64,000 bases of DNA from Thozetella sp. PMI_491 (taxonomy: Eukaryota; Ascomycota; Sordariomycetes; Chaetosphaeriales; Chaetosphaeriaceae). A model generated the notes under the pieces. That model saw only the letters and a list, made by a program, of their open reading frames with translations, was not told where the DNA came from and did no database searches. The stretch lies in contig MU270100.1 in assembly GCA_021432635.1 (NCBI GenBank), positions 183,592-247,591 on the forward strand. The letters run 5' to 3'. Each line of letters starts with the position of its first letter. Position 1 is the stretch's first letter. Shown in pieces: positions 23,536 to 34,515 of this stretch. The position numbers and the translations under genes are program-made.

Positions 23536-24057
23536 TAGGTTGTGAATTCCTCTTCCCCGATTACCGCTTTCGCAAATCTTTATATTTAAGCTGTAAAGTG
23601 CCTTTTCGATATTTGCTGTGAAACGTGCCGATGGTACAAGGCTTGAAGCTGCTGTTTGCTAGCGGCCAACGGTGCCCAATTTTGGGAGTGGAGGAAAGTG
23701 GAAGGGTATGGGACTCGGGTGGGTATTTAAAGGAGCAGATTGAGTGATCCTACATCGCACGTGCTCAGTGTAAGCAACCCAAAGAGCAAGCCAATATGCA
23801 TCCCTGGAAATGGTGGCAAGCCGGGCAACTACCGCTACAGACTCAAGATCACCCACTGTCTTTCTGCGGTTTTTTGCCTTCCTGCCTTAGGAATAGAACC
23901 TATGTTCTCTACCCTTATGCTAGAAGTAGGACCTTTGCTACACTATTCACTCTGCAACCATAACCTCCTGTTAACCTAGGCCATCACTTCGAACTCTTTT
24001 TTTTCTTTCGAAAATGTCGTTATGAGAGCACTATCTACAGCTTCCTAGTCTATACAG
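23536..24057. other. Intergenic region between UstYa-like copies A and B
   Basis: About 520 bp holding the promoter of copy A and the 3' region of copy B. A repeated element CCGATTACCG lies at about 23558-23567. No gene seen. Confidence 0.45.
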
Positions 24058-25166
24058 CTAGCTTAAAGGCGACCAGCTACCACGCATCGGCGTGGGGTGT
24101 GGCCTACTATTTTCCTCTTTACTTAGAACATGCATGTGTTTGGATGCCCATTCCTGGATGCCCTCCCACTTGCGGCAAGTGTGAGGCGCCTCAGCCCTCA
24201 GAACAGTTCGGTTGATGGCATCCGACCAGTACCATTTCATCGGCGTGAGATCTCCCTGGCACTGGATGGCCTGCCGCAAAAAGTCTATGCAATGGTCTGA
24301 GCGAGTTAGAAGTCTGATGCTGGCTGGAGACGGCGTTGGTGTTTATACCAAGGTGAATCCAAGTGAATGCTCGCTTAGCTTTGTCCTCTGGGAAGAGATA
24401 ATAGCTCCTATAGACGGCCATTCTGATCATGTTCTGCTGTTGTAAGCAATGAACTGACGCAACAAATCTAGAAGGCTGAATCATACCAAGCAGTGGATGT
24501 TATGGTGCACCGTTAATCTGATCGATGCAGATTAGTAAATGTAGCTCTCTGCTTTATATGTCATCGTACCCCGTGAAATGCAGGTCCGTGTCTGGCCACA
24601 CATAGGTATCCGAGATATCTTTTGCTTCACTCCCGGTGAGATCAATATTGATTGCTATTTTTTTCCCCGGAAGTCAGGATCACCTCTTCCAATGGGGAAG
24701 CGAACAAGTCGTACGAGATATCAAATCTTTCCAGGCATCGTCTATGGCGTCGCTTGGTGGTCCAACGTACTCTAGCCCTGTAGGTGTTGGCACTCGAATC
24801 CACTCTCCTTTCTCATCCAGAGACAGCTCGCCAGTAAATGGGAATACGACCACTTCAATAGCAGACGCAGCAGCATCTACCGTATCTTGTCAGCATCCAC
24901 TTCTGATTCATGAGGAGCTAGGCACCCTCCTTACCGAGCTCTGTGTCGAAGCCATACCCATAACCCTTCCTACCAGAATAAAATATCCACAAAAGAAGAA
25001 GTGTTGCAGCTGCAAAGATTACGGTTGTCGCAGTCAAAAATGTCTCTCGAGTGCATCTGAGTCGCCTCGTCGTTTGCCCTTCTATCTCCTGAGTAGTTTC
25101 ATCGTCGCTTTTTTCACCGAGAGGTTGGTAAACCAGCGATATGTCCCTCCTCAGAGAGGCAAACAT
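24058..25166 (-). CDS. UstYa/DUF3328 family protein (copy B)
   Basis: Six exons (minus): 24935-25166, 24715-24876, 24570-24654, 24487-24517, 24349-24433 and 24058-24296. Introns of 52-60 nt all join in phase to 277 residues. N-terminal cytosolic tail, one TM helix (FLTATTVIFAAATLLLLWIF), then IEVVVFPFTGELSLDEKGEW, EYVGPPSDAIDDAWKDL, TYVWPDTDLHFTGLTVHHNI (leading into HC), CLNMIRMAVYRSYY, HLDHCIDFLRQAIQCQGDLT and PHTCRKWEGIQEW. Both HxxHC motifs (HNIHC, HLDHC) are present. The 31-nt exon 4 carries the first motif; its frame is disrupted unless the flanking short introns are removed. The fold and likely role match copy A (peptide oxidation/cyclisation), but copies A and B diverge strongly, so their reactions probably differ. 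Confidence 0.9.
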
Positions 25167-26222
25167 TTTATTCAGTGGAAGAGATAGAGTGAGAGGCCGA
25201 ATGTAGGGAGAGAACTTGCCCGGGTAGTAAGTTAGAGGAGTTCACCCATCAACTGTTACAGAGCCAGTCTCCTCTATCCGCACACGTGGCGGTTTAGGCC
25301 ACGCAATTGGCTAGAATCAAATATATACCGCAGGTTTGACAATGGAGATTGAAGGTTCTCACCCCGCTCGTAACTGCATGATTAAACGGCGAGGGCCAGT
25401 AGGAGATCCCCGAAGTGCAGAGGACTTGGGCATAAAACCCGGAAATACGACTTGATAACAGAGGATTCATAGTACCCACAGTCGCTGAGTGAGAGCTACG
25501 CTTACTTGTTTCGGTGTCCAATGACATGGATATGAGGCTCAAGGCTCGGCGACCTATTCTGTTGGCGCGGCACGCGGGCTGATCTCCACATTGACGACGC
25601 TGTGTTGTCGGAAGAAGGCATCGCTTATAAACGGAGCAATAATTGTCAAGTGATCATAATCTAGCTGCAATTAAAAGCAGTTTCCAGCACACGTGTTTTT
25701 TGTTTATTTGGGCAATACTGCTTGGTTTGGTTAGCAAGGAAACCAAAATGCAACGTAAGGAGCATTAGAATGTTTGTGATCGACAGCCGAGTATCGCCCA
25801 CCGCTGTTCTCTTGTCCACTTAAACAAAAATGCCAGGTACATGTTTAAATCAACCCAGATTTGCCATAAAGCGATTTATTTCGATGCATCGCAGCGCTGT
25901 CACAAGTGAGCGCTGCTAAAGGTTAGCATGTGCAGCGAACATAACCTTGGAATCAGGGGATCACAGGTGGTCTGCAAGTAGTTTTTATGTGGCTCAGTGT
26001 TTGACTATACTGAAGATAGAACTGAAGCTAGGGACGGTCGCCAAGTATCCGGGCTGCTTTGTCGACCTTCAAATTTCTACGGCTAGCTAGCATTCTGGCA
26101 CTGTAGCCCTATTTCTTGACTCTCACAAATCCTCCCGTCTCCTATCAATTTGTTACCCTTGTTTCATCCTAAATGTTGTTGAGCCATGAGAGAACTGAAG
26201 TTTGAGAATTCAAGTCTCACCT
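25167..26222. other. Intergenic region, 1.06 kb
   Basis: Promoter of copy B at the left, 3' region of the peptide precursor at the right. A minus-strand frame starting at 25527 (about 77 codons) has no family resemblance and I do not call it. A possible 3'-UTR intron of the precursor (GTGAGA at 26220 down to ATTTAG near 26168) is visible just after its stop codon. Confidence 0.45.
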
Positions 26223-26531
26223 CTAAAAGTAGATGTACTGGCCATCGTCGGGAGACTGGCGTTTCTCTTCGGCAGATCCATCACGCCTAAAGTAGATGTA
26301 TTGACCGTCATCTGGGCTCTGGCGTTTCTCTTCATCGCGCTTGAAGTAGATGTATTGGCCGTCATCGGGTGACTGACGCTTCTCCTCATCACGCCTGAAA
26401 TAAATGTACTGACCATCATCGGGGCTCTGGCGCTTCTCCTGGACAGCAGTAGAAACCTCGGTGGCAGGAGTTGGGGCGGCAGCAGCCAGGTGGACCACAG
26501 CCAAGACGGCAAGGGTGCTTAAGAACTGCAT
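26223..26531 (-). CDS. Secreted RiPP precursor with four Kex2-flanked 11-residue cores (dikaritin-like)
   Basis: Single-exon 102-residue precursor. A signal peptide (MQFLSTLAVLAVVHLAAAA) is followed by a short pro-segment ending in EKR, then four identical copies of QSPDDGQYIYF at residues 35-45, 53-63, 71-81 and 92-102. Each copy is preceded by a Kex2 site (KR at 33-34, 51-52, 69-70, 90-91). The first three are followed by RR or KR plus an acidic DEE or DGSAEE spacer, and the last ends the protein at its Phe. This is the layout of fungal dikaritin precursors, processed by Kex2 in the secretory pathway and cyclised by UstYa-type proteins. Three such genes adjoin. The core differs from those of the products I know. 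Product structure is inference. Confidence 0.9.
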   Translation of the reverse strand: MQFLSTLAVLAVVHLAAAAPTPATEVSTAVQEKRQSPDDGQYIYFRRDEEKRQSPDDGQYIYFKRDEEKRQSPDDGQYIYFRRDGSAEEKRQSPDDGQYIYF

Positions 26532-27036
26532 TTTTGTGGAGGAAATCTAGGGCACTGAGTCTAGGATTAGGGTGAGAAGTATCGTGTGATCGGGCTCAAA
26601 GGGCGAGTAGGACTGCCTGTTTATATACAAGAAAGCGAGTCCCGCATTCTGATGCAACTCGCAGGTGAGGCACGGCCTCTCTGGTGGATTACACTCAAGT
26701 ACCTCCCAAGCCATGCACTGTGGTAAGCGACTGTTGTCCGTGTATTAGCTTATTTAGACTCACGGACAAGCAAAGAATGAATGTGCTCACACGTGGAGAG
26801 CACAGGGATCATGGACGTATTGGAGTGAGGCGGTATGCATGCCTCTTGATGCATAGGTTCTTCGGCGTGGTCAGTCAGCTTTGATGTCACTCGGGTCATA
26901 GCAAGAGCGGGGGAATTCCTGCCTAGCGCTAGTGACATACCAAGCAACCGGTACTTCTCGGATGTATATCCTACAAAGTTTCTCTCCCTCAACACACCAG
27001 ACAGACATCACCTAGCCTGCTCAAAGAACCAACAAA
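26532..27036. promoter_or_regulatory. Divergent promoter between peptide precursor and UstYa-like copy C
   Basis: 505 bp between the two start codons. A minus-strand TATATAA (26621-26627) lies 90 bp before the precursor ATG. No gene seen. Shared control of precursor and copy C is inferred from the head-to-head arrangement. Confidence 0.55.
26621..26627 (-). promoter_or_regulatory. TATA box of the RiPP precursor
   Basis: TATATAA on the minus strand, 90 bp upstream of the precursor start codon, with a C/A-rich leader between. Confidence 0.55.
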
Positions 27037-27974
27037 ATGCCATTTCTAAGAAGCTTTAATATGTTCTCGACCAGAGCACACGCCCTTAAGGGCTCTTACC
27101 TCCCCGTGAGCGGTGCAGCTGATGGCGAGTCTCCTCATAGTCGACGAGCCGATGCCGATGCCACCGTAATTAAACTCACGAAACAGATTCGCTTCTTCTC
27201 CATGCTTTCTTCACTTCTTCTAGTTATTCTTCTGTTGTCTGCTCTTGGTCACATCCTCCGACCTCCTAAATCCTCAAACAGTCTTGCCAAAGATGGACTG
27301 CTTCTGGCACCTGCCTGTAAGCTCATCTTCTTTTTATCACGAAGCGGTGCTGACATGTATGGGATATGGATATAGTTCCCCTTGTGACGAAGATATTCGA
27401 GAACCGCAATCTCATCAAAGAAATATCAGCTGAAGTGGAAGCCCGGTGGGAAGCAGATATGCCTAGTATGTACCGTAGTAAAGTTCGCAATCGGAACCTA
27501 CTAATGTGCAACAGGAGGAAGAGGATTCGTTCACGTTCCAGGATTCCATACAGAAGATCCTGATGGCAATATCCACGTCGTCTCTGTCTTCCACCAGCTT
27601 CACTGCCTGGTGAGTTCTCATTGGAAGGTAGCTTCGCCATGAGCATTCTAATCAAGTAAGTCTAGTACATGATGCAGAAATCTTTTACTCGAGCCATGCA
27701 GAATTCATCTCAGGTAGAGGAAAAGGAAGTCTACCACACTTACCACTGTGCCGAGCTTCTCCGCCAAGCCCTCAAATGCGCGGCCGACCCAACCTTGGAT
27801 TCGACGGCCGTCGTCCCCTCAAGCCCTACTGGACGTGGGACAAGTGGTTGGAATGGTACCCACGTGTGCAGAGACTTTGATAGCCTATTTGCCTGGACAG
27901 ATGCCCATCGGACTAACGATCGGGTTGGGGCCGGAATTCTAGACGGGCATCACGTCGCGGATCATCACCAATAG
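27037..27974 (+). CDS. UstYa/DUF3328 family protein (copy C)
   Basis: Four exons: 27037-27316, 27376-27465, 27515-27609 and 27678-27974, with introns of 59, 49 and 68 nt, give 253 residues in phase. N-terminal tail, one TM helix (FFSMLSSLLLVILLLSALGH), then VTKIFENRNLIKEISAEVEA, MPRGRGFVHVPGFHTEDPDG, VVSVFHQLHCL, VYHTYHCAELLRQALKCAAD and GTHVCRDFDSLFAWTDAHR. Both HxxHC motifs (HQLHC, HTYHC) are intact, and a THxCRDF segment follows as in other members. The stalk between TM and first motif is shorter and lacks the DAAW element seen in A and B, so this is a different subfamily. Divergent from the peptide precursor. Confidence 0.88.
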
Positions 27975-28679
27975 TGGCCCAATAGCATTAGATAGAACAG
28001 ATCGGGCTAGGCTTGGTGTTACAGTCAGATTCGGACTTAAAGCGCTGCAACTCTTAACCCGGTGGATCTGCTCGTGCTCTGCTTCTGGAGCCCTATAATG
28101 AAAAGTGGGCGCATCTTTAGCAAATGGAATATCCTTTTGACACCACGTGTGTTCTACGTTGGCGCATCTCTGGCGTTCCAGCGTTCTGCGCCGTCTTGAT
28201 GCTATGTCAGATTCCTGCATGTTATCGTAGCCTAGAGATTGTTACAACTCTATGCGGTATTGTGGTATGCTGCCGCCGAGTCTTTGCGACTTGGCAGGGT
28301 AGGTACATATTCAGGAGTGGTCTCCACCCCATCCCGCAGGGATACGAGATTATTTCGCCATCGCTCCGAAGTTCTCTACGATATTCCTAATTTTTGCCTT
28401 GGATTCGTTGCATCTTTCGGATGGTCCCGCCCTGTTCGCATCGGCAGGTGGGTAGCTGTGGGACCCGGATACGGGTTTAGGTATAGGACTGCATTCCTGC
28501 TTCGGGAAGTTTTGCCAAGGAGAGGGATCGGTATGCCTTATAATCCTGGTACTCCGGCTTAGCAGTGTCCACATGTCAATTATGACATCCTGCAGGATAT
28601 TACGAAGCGAGCTAAGTTAAGAAGAGGATCAACGCCTAAACCTGGTTACTGTTTGGTAAGCGTACGAGATCTCGTAAAG
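27975..28679. other. Region downstream of copy C up to the assembly gap
   Basis: About 700 bp with overlapping short frames on both strands and no family resemblance. The last 30 bases match the end of the window (see repeat entries). Confidence 0.4.
28650..28679 (+). repeat. 30-nt dispersed repeat, copy 1, abutting the gap
   Basis: Begins TGTTTGGTAAGCGTACGAGA and runs straight into the N-run. The same 30 bases recur at 63908-63937. Contains the palindrome ACGAGATCTCGT. Starting with TG is compatible with an LTR end. Confidence 0.7.
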
Positions 28680-28759
28680 NNNNNNNNNNNNNNNNNNNNN
28701 NNNNNNNNNNNNNNNNNNNNNNNNNNNNNNNNNNNNNNNNNNNNNNNNNNNNNNNNNNN
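28680..28759. other. Assembly gap (80 N)
   Basis: Run of N bases. Its left edge is a sequence repeated elsewhere in the window, so an unassembled dispersed element is the likely cause. The true length is unknown. Confidence 0.98.
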
Positions 28760-30102
28760 CTAGCTTTGTACCTAGCTCGCCCGGAACATTGCCCCGGATA
28801 TTCGCACCCCTCATTACACCAAAGCCTTTGTTTCTAATGACGTGCCTTGCCACGATTACGGGGTAAGTACGCACACGGACCGTCGGTCGGTTCTGTGCCA
28901 GAGTTCATGCTAAAATAGCCTAGGGCTTTGGTCCTCGAGCCGAAAGTTACGCTCGACCGTCTGCCCCTGAGACCGTCTCACCAGCCACGCGAGCACCATG
29001 ATCTGTCTAGGCTGGAGACCTTGGCGAGCTAGAAAAGCCTAGAACCGCTAGCGTTCCAGGAAGTTTGCCCGCTCACCGCTCACCGCTCACCGCTCACCTT
29101 CGCAATTGCACACAGTTATGCTGCTCCAGAGATAAGTATCCGTACTGGCCCAACTTTGACGGCGGCGAGATGGTCGTCTCCTTCATCAGTCAAGCCGTAT
29201 CATGTGAGGCTAGCGACAAGCGCATCCGAGACCCATTCGATCTCATAAAAAGGAAAAAGAAAAAAAGATAAAAGCACTCACCGATTCGCAGCCCATGAAT
29301 TGATAGAGTGACAATGTTCTGGTCTTTCTTTGTGCTTTTTGAAACAATTTGATCGAAGACTGTTCTGTCGACTCGAGGCTCAAAATTTGTATACCCTCTT
29401 CGAGAACCTCAGAGACGTGTGTCTCTCGGAAGAGCCCAGCCCCAAGTGCCTTAGCTCCGGGTGGGGGTTGCCTTTACTCGATGGGAATCATAGAAAGGCG
29501 CGCTGTGATTCGCCAGCGACACCTGCTTATCAGCGAGGCGACCTCGTCCGAGATGTCGGGACCGCGCTCGAGTGGGTCCGTGAATGAGAAGCCGCGACCG
29601 AGGTTTTCGATGCCCCGTCGAGAGCCTGTATTTCGCGCATGTCTCTACTCTGTGTATCTTGGCTCCTTGCGATTTCAATCCGTGATTGAAGGTGAAGGCA
29701 TCTAGAAAACGGATCACTTGCTCAAAGCTACCGCCCCGGGTCCTGCTCCCGGTAACGACAGTAGTTAGCCGCCCCGCCGTTACATTGAATGGGTCTTCGG
29801 ATACTTTGGCGCGAGTGCGGGTCCCCATCTCCAAAGCTCCAACCTCCCGCCCCTCCCTCCCGGAGTAGAGAGACTTGAAAGGCCGAGCCAATATTCGAGT
29901 TGCGTCTATGATGGAGTCGAAAAACACTGTGGCGAGGAAATAGAACATCCGGACGACGTCGAATGCGATATCACCCGCAACCCGCGACAGCCGGCCACCC
30001 CACGCGCGAGCAGTGTAGCCCGCTGACGAGCTTTTCCCTCCTTCCTCACCGCGACTTCTTCGGCGAACTGCTCCGGCCAGAACCCCTCCATCCGGCACCA
30101 CC
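28760..30102. other. Region between the gap and the Zn2Cys6 gene
   Basis: 1.3 kb holding the GCTCACC tandem repeat (29071-29098) and the upstream region of the next regulator. A minus-strand frame covering 29451-30374 overlaps the regulator's first exon and is not called. Confidence 0.4.
29071..29098 (+). repeat. Tandem GCTCACC x4
   Basis: Four perfect 7-bp units in a row, followed by TT. Confidence 0.9.
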
Positions 30103-33100
30103 ATGCCGGCGCATTTGCCTTCCTCTCCGACACTCGTCCCGTCTAAGCGCGCCCGCCCGAGCACCCCGGACAAGGAATCGCCAGCGTCGCTCCCGTCCGC
30201 CGGTGGCGGCGGCGCGAACTCGCCTACGAGCCAGGATGGCGGGGCGTCCCACGCCGCCGGGAAGATTGGGCAGAGTAGCAACTTTCGGAATGTGAGCGCA
30301 TGCAACCGGTGCCGGCTTCGCAAAAATAGGTGTGACCAGCAACTCCCGAGCTGTGCGAGCTGCGAGAAAGCCAATGTCGCCTGTGTCGGCTATGACCCCA
30401 TCACGAAGAGGGAAATACCAAGGAGGTCTGATAGGACCCATGAGAATGCGCTAGAAGGGGGCTGCCACTAATGCTCGCATAGCTATGTCTTCTACCTCGA
30501 GACGAGAGTAGAGCAACTCGAGGCTCTCTTACGGGCTAACAATGTGGCATTCCCGCCTGCAGACAACCTCGAGCACTGCTCCCGGCCGGGCACGGATTCG
30601 GGTACACTCTCGGCGTCTCTGAGGTCGCCAACGGAAGCTACTGCTCCTCAGTTCGACCCCATGGACAATGCCGGGCAGTCGAAACAGCAGGACAACGGAG
30701 ACGATAACGCCAAACTGCAGCGATTAGTCTCTAAGACGCAGCTGTCCTGGGTCCCCGAAGCTGCGAATCCTCGCTACCTCGGTGCCGCGTCAGGTGTCTC
30801 CTTTGCCCGTGTGGTCTTTGCAGCAGTTCAATCATCCGTATCAGATCAGAAATCGACGTCAGAAAGGGGCGGTATCCGACCCTACAAGCCCATTGCCGGG
30901 AACAATTCTAGCGCTGGTGCCGGGACCTCGATGCGGGACTCGTTCTTCGGCCTGCATACTAAACCGACCATCCATCCTGCTCCCTTCCCGGATAGAGAGC
31001 TCGGCCTGAAGCTGGTGACTCTCTATTTTGAACACGCCAACCCTCAAATCCCGGTGTTGCACAAGGGCGCGTTCATGCACATGTTCGAGCAAGCCTACGC
31101 CGAAGAAGGTCGCGTGCGTGGGCCACGAGAACTATACATGCTAAACATGGTGTTTGCCATCGGCGGCGGAATAATCATGAGTGACCCCGTCAAGAATGAG
31201 CCTGGACCTCGGTCTTCTTCGAAGCAATGCCCGCCGGAGGAATACCATGCTAGTGCGATCGTCCATCTTGAAGCATGCCTTGGCAATAGTGGAGGCGGTT
31301 TGGAAGAGCTCCAGGCTGTCTTGCTTCTTGCCAATTTTGCTCTCTTGCGGCCTGTCCCGCCAGGTTTATGGTATGTTCACACTTGCTCCAGCTGAGGTCG
31401 TTCGATGGCCTAATATTCTCAAGGTACATTATCGGTGTGGCGGTCAGATTAGCTGTCGACCTAGGCCTTCATTATGAAGACGGCAAGGATATCGATGTAG
31501 GATTAGGGGATGCCATGGCAGCACCCAACGACAATCTTGCGAAGGAACGGGGAAGACGAGAATATGTTAGGGATATGCGGAGGCGACTCTGGTGGTGCAC
31601 ATACTCCTTCGACCGCTTGGTCAGCGTATGCGTTGGGCGACCATTCGGCGTATCGGACCAGGTCGTCACAACCGAGTTTCCTTCTCTCCTCGAGGACAAG
31701 TACATTACGCCATCCGGGTTTCTTGAAAAGACGGATACCAACGAACCGACCTACAAGCTGGTAGCATACCACTACTTCCGCCTGCGGCTCCTCCAGTCGG
31801 AGATTCTTCAGGTCTTACAGTTCCAGCAAGCACAGATTGCACGAGCGGGCGGCCAGAACCAAAAGAACGCGTACATGCACACGCACCTCCCATCACCCTT
31901 CCTCTCCAAGTTTGACTCGTTCCGATCGTGGCGAATAGACATTGACAAGCGGCTGTGGCAATGGAAGGGCGCCTCCCCGAAGAGGAGCGAGACAGGCGTT
32001 GCGTTCTCGACTGAGTTCCTCGAGCTCAACTACTGGCAAGCGGTCATTATGCTCTACCGACAGAGCCTCAGCGTTCCTGCCATGTTTGAAGGCGAGTACC
32101 ATACGTCAAATGAAGTCAACAGCCCCAACAGCTACCCGAGGGAGCTGCGAGAGGATGAAGAAAGGGTGTATCTCAAAGTGGCAGAAGCAGGGCAAAAGAT
32201 ACTACGGCTCTACCGCCAATTGCACCTGGTCGGCCTGGTCAACTACACGTACCTGGCAACTCATCACCTCTTTATGGCTGGAATTTCGTATCTGTATGCG
32301 ATATGGCACTCTCCGATTGTCAGGAGCCGACTGGTGAGCTGCTTCGCTTTAAGTACTGCTGCTGCATGAGCTAACGATGGCCCTAGACAATGGATGAGGT
32401 GGATTTCACAATTCTTGCTGCCAACTCGGTCTTCGGGGATTTAGTCGACAAGTGCCCTCCGGCGGAGGCCTGCCGGGATGCATTTGACCGCACTGCGAAG
32501 GCTACGATCAAGATGGCCAACTCGACCGGTGGCTTTGGCCAGAGCATCTCCCTTCGCCGGTCACCGTCGCGCGACAGCATAGACCAGAGATTCGACTGGA
32601 GCTCCAGGAGCGACAACGCCTCCGTCTCGAGCAAAGGCCATGGTCATAAGCACAGGCGGTCGCAGGACCTTGCACCGAAAGTTCCCTTGTTTGACACGGC
32701 TTCTGACGCGTATTCTCACAGCGGTGCGTCCTCGATCAGAATGCCGAACTTGCCGGCCATGAAGCACGACCCAGAAAGCCTCTCTACCACTCCCGACGGC
32801 GTGATTGACCCCTCGCTCATGCCATCGCCGACCTTAGCGCAGAAGGCTACCCCGCCAGCCACAGGCCAGATTGCATCCCCTGCATCAGGCGTCCCACAGC
32901 AGTTAACGACAGCTCAGGCAGTCGCGCTCAGCAGTCCCCCTGCGCCAACGCCGGGGCTCACAAACTTTTTGTCCCAGCAACAGCAACCCCAGCAGTTCAG
33001 TCCCGGAACCATGAACTTTGCCGAGCTACAGGGCATGGACTTTTTGCAGAATCTGGGCAACCCTGGCGGCACGGATGGCGAATTTAACGGATCAGACACA

Positions 33101-33232
33101 CAGATGGACCTCGGCTTTGGGCTTGGCTGGGAGGGACTGAACCATGACTTCAGCGATGGCCAGCAGGTTGACCTCTTTGACGGTTTCTTTTTTGGCGGAC
33201 AGCAAGGAGCCGGCGGTGGCGGCGGGTTCTAG
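30103..33232 (+). CDS. Large Zn2Cys6 transcription factor, PPR1-like DNA-binding region
   Basis: Exons 30103-30425, 30483-31370, 31424-32333 and 32387-33232 (introns 57, 53, 53 nt) give 988 residues. A Pro/Ser-rich N-tail precedes the zinc cluster ACNRCRLRKNRCDQQLPSC (Cys at about 67-94, spacing 2-6-6-2-6). After the first splice comes KREIPRSYVFYLETRVEQLE, the linker and dimerising coiled coil of the PPR1-type subgroup. The fungal_trans domain covers roughly residues 270-640 (LWYIIGVAVRLAVDLGLHYE, RRRLWWCTYSFDRLVSVCVG). The C-terminus is Gln/Pro/Gly-rich and activation-domain-like. Nuclear regulator. The subgroup resemblance does not prove a role in pyrimidine or purine metabolism. Confidence 0.9.
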
Positions 33233-34515
33233 AGCAACGCGATAATACAGACCTCTTGAGCTACGCTGTCAGGAGAAGCGCGGTCCTATGTCTCGAGGAG
33301 TTCTGCTAGCCGAAATGTGTTACGTAGGGCCTGCAGGGACTAGCTGGACAATCTAACCCCCGCTTTAACGGGTGGTGGATGCTGCTGATTTGGGTTTGCG
33401 GTTGGCGAAGTCTTATCGGTACTCTTGGATATACCCCTGATTACGAAGCGTCTTGTCGTTGCCATCTGCCCAGTCTTGACGCAGCTCTGAGACTAGGGGC
33501 GGGCTACTATAACTGTTCGGCCGACACGGCTCAACAAAGTAGATTGCGGACAAGAGGTCTCTAGAGCCCTAGACATGGGCGAGAATATTTAAATGACATT
33601 TGCGAGAGGCTCACTGAAGTGGCGATTCTCCTACACTTGCTGCGTTACGGCAGTGTACACCTCCAGAGGTCGTTGCTGCCAACAACGGCTTCGAACACGA
33701 CGGTGTGTTACACTAGAAATCTGTGCAGTCCCACTTTTCTCAGGGGTAGAATAAACAACTTCGCAGTAAAATGTTAACATTGGAGCTGGGCAAACCTCTT
33801 AGGCCTAACTAAGGCAGCTGGTATAGATGCAATAGTATCCGGACTAAGACCGAGTAACACAATATTGTGACACAAATTGCTCTCAAAAGCGAATCACAAG
33901 AGGGGAGGAAAAATAGGTAAGAAGACTGGACTTGAAATCCATCTTCCAAGCCTGATCACTCGCCTAGGTTGCGCCTCCTTCTCCTCCACAGACTGCTGGC
34001 CATCATTTATCAGGACTGGTTTCACAATACGCTCTCCTTTCGTATCAAAGACGGAGTTTAGCGTTGCTTATTCATTTCGCCCGCTGGTGTGTAATTTATT
34101 TTTCTGGAGCTTTGTTGATGGTTGAAACTGGAAATCTAGGTAGGTAGCACATGTTCCAAATTTCACTAGGAGGATAAAGTTAATACCGCTGCGCCAGCCA
34201 CCGTAATCCCACCCCTTCTATGTCGCAGATCTGGAGCTTAAGATATGCTATCAATTTTACGCTGCTTCCAGGCCCCTTTCTGCCATAACCGCGGGTGGTT
34301 TGCAAAGATGGACTCGTGGGGATCAAGTAAGCGGTGCAGCGTGCTCCCTAGTCTACCGTGTCAATGTCATCAGAATACTCACACCGTGCTATCGTGCAGA
34401 GACCACCTCCACTCGCTGACCTGCTGCTTTGTTGTATATAGTACATGGGTACAAGTAACTGGCCTATGCAGCCGCATACACGCCATTATGTGAGCGCCCC
34501 TGGTAGCGAATACAC
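33233..34515. other. Convergent intergenic region, 1.3 kb
   Basis: 3' sides of two convergent genes. AT-rich, no gene seen; a TAGGTAGGTA motif lies at 34137-34148. Confidence 0.45.

Noticed and set aside
25294..25542. Small minus-strand frame between copy B and the precursor
   Set aside because: Non-ATG opening or ATG at 25527, no signal peptide, no homology I recognise, and no splice continuation that restores a known domain.
29451..30374. Minus-strand open frame of 307 codons with a hydrophobic patch
   Set aside because: It overlaps the first exon of the Zn2Cys6 gene in antisense, has no recognisable domain, and its second half mirrors the coding bias of that exon.
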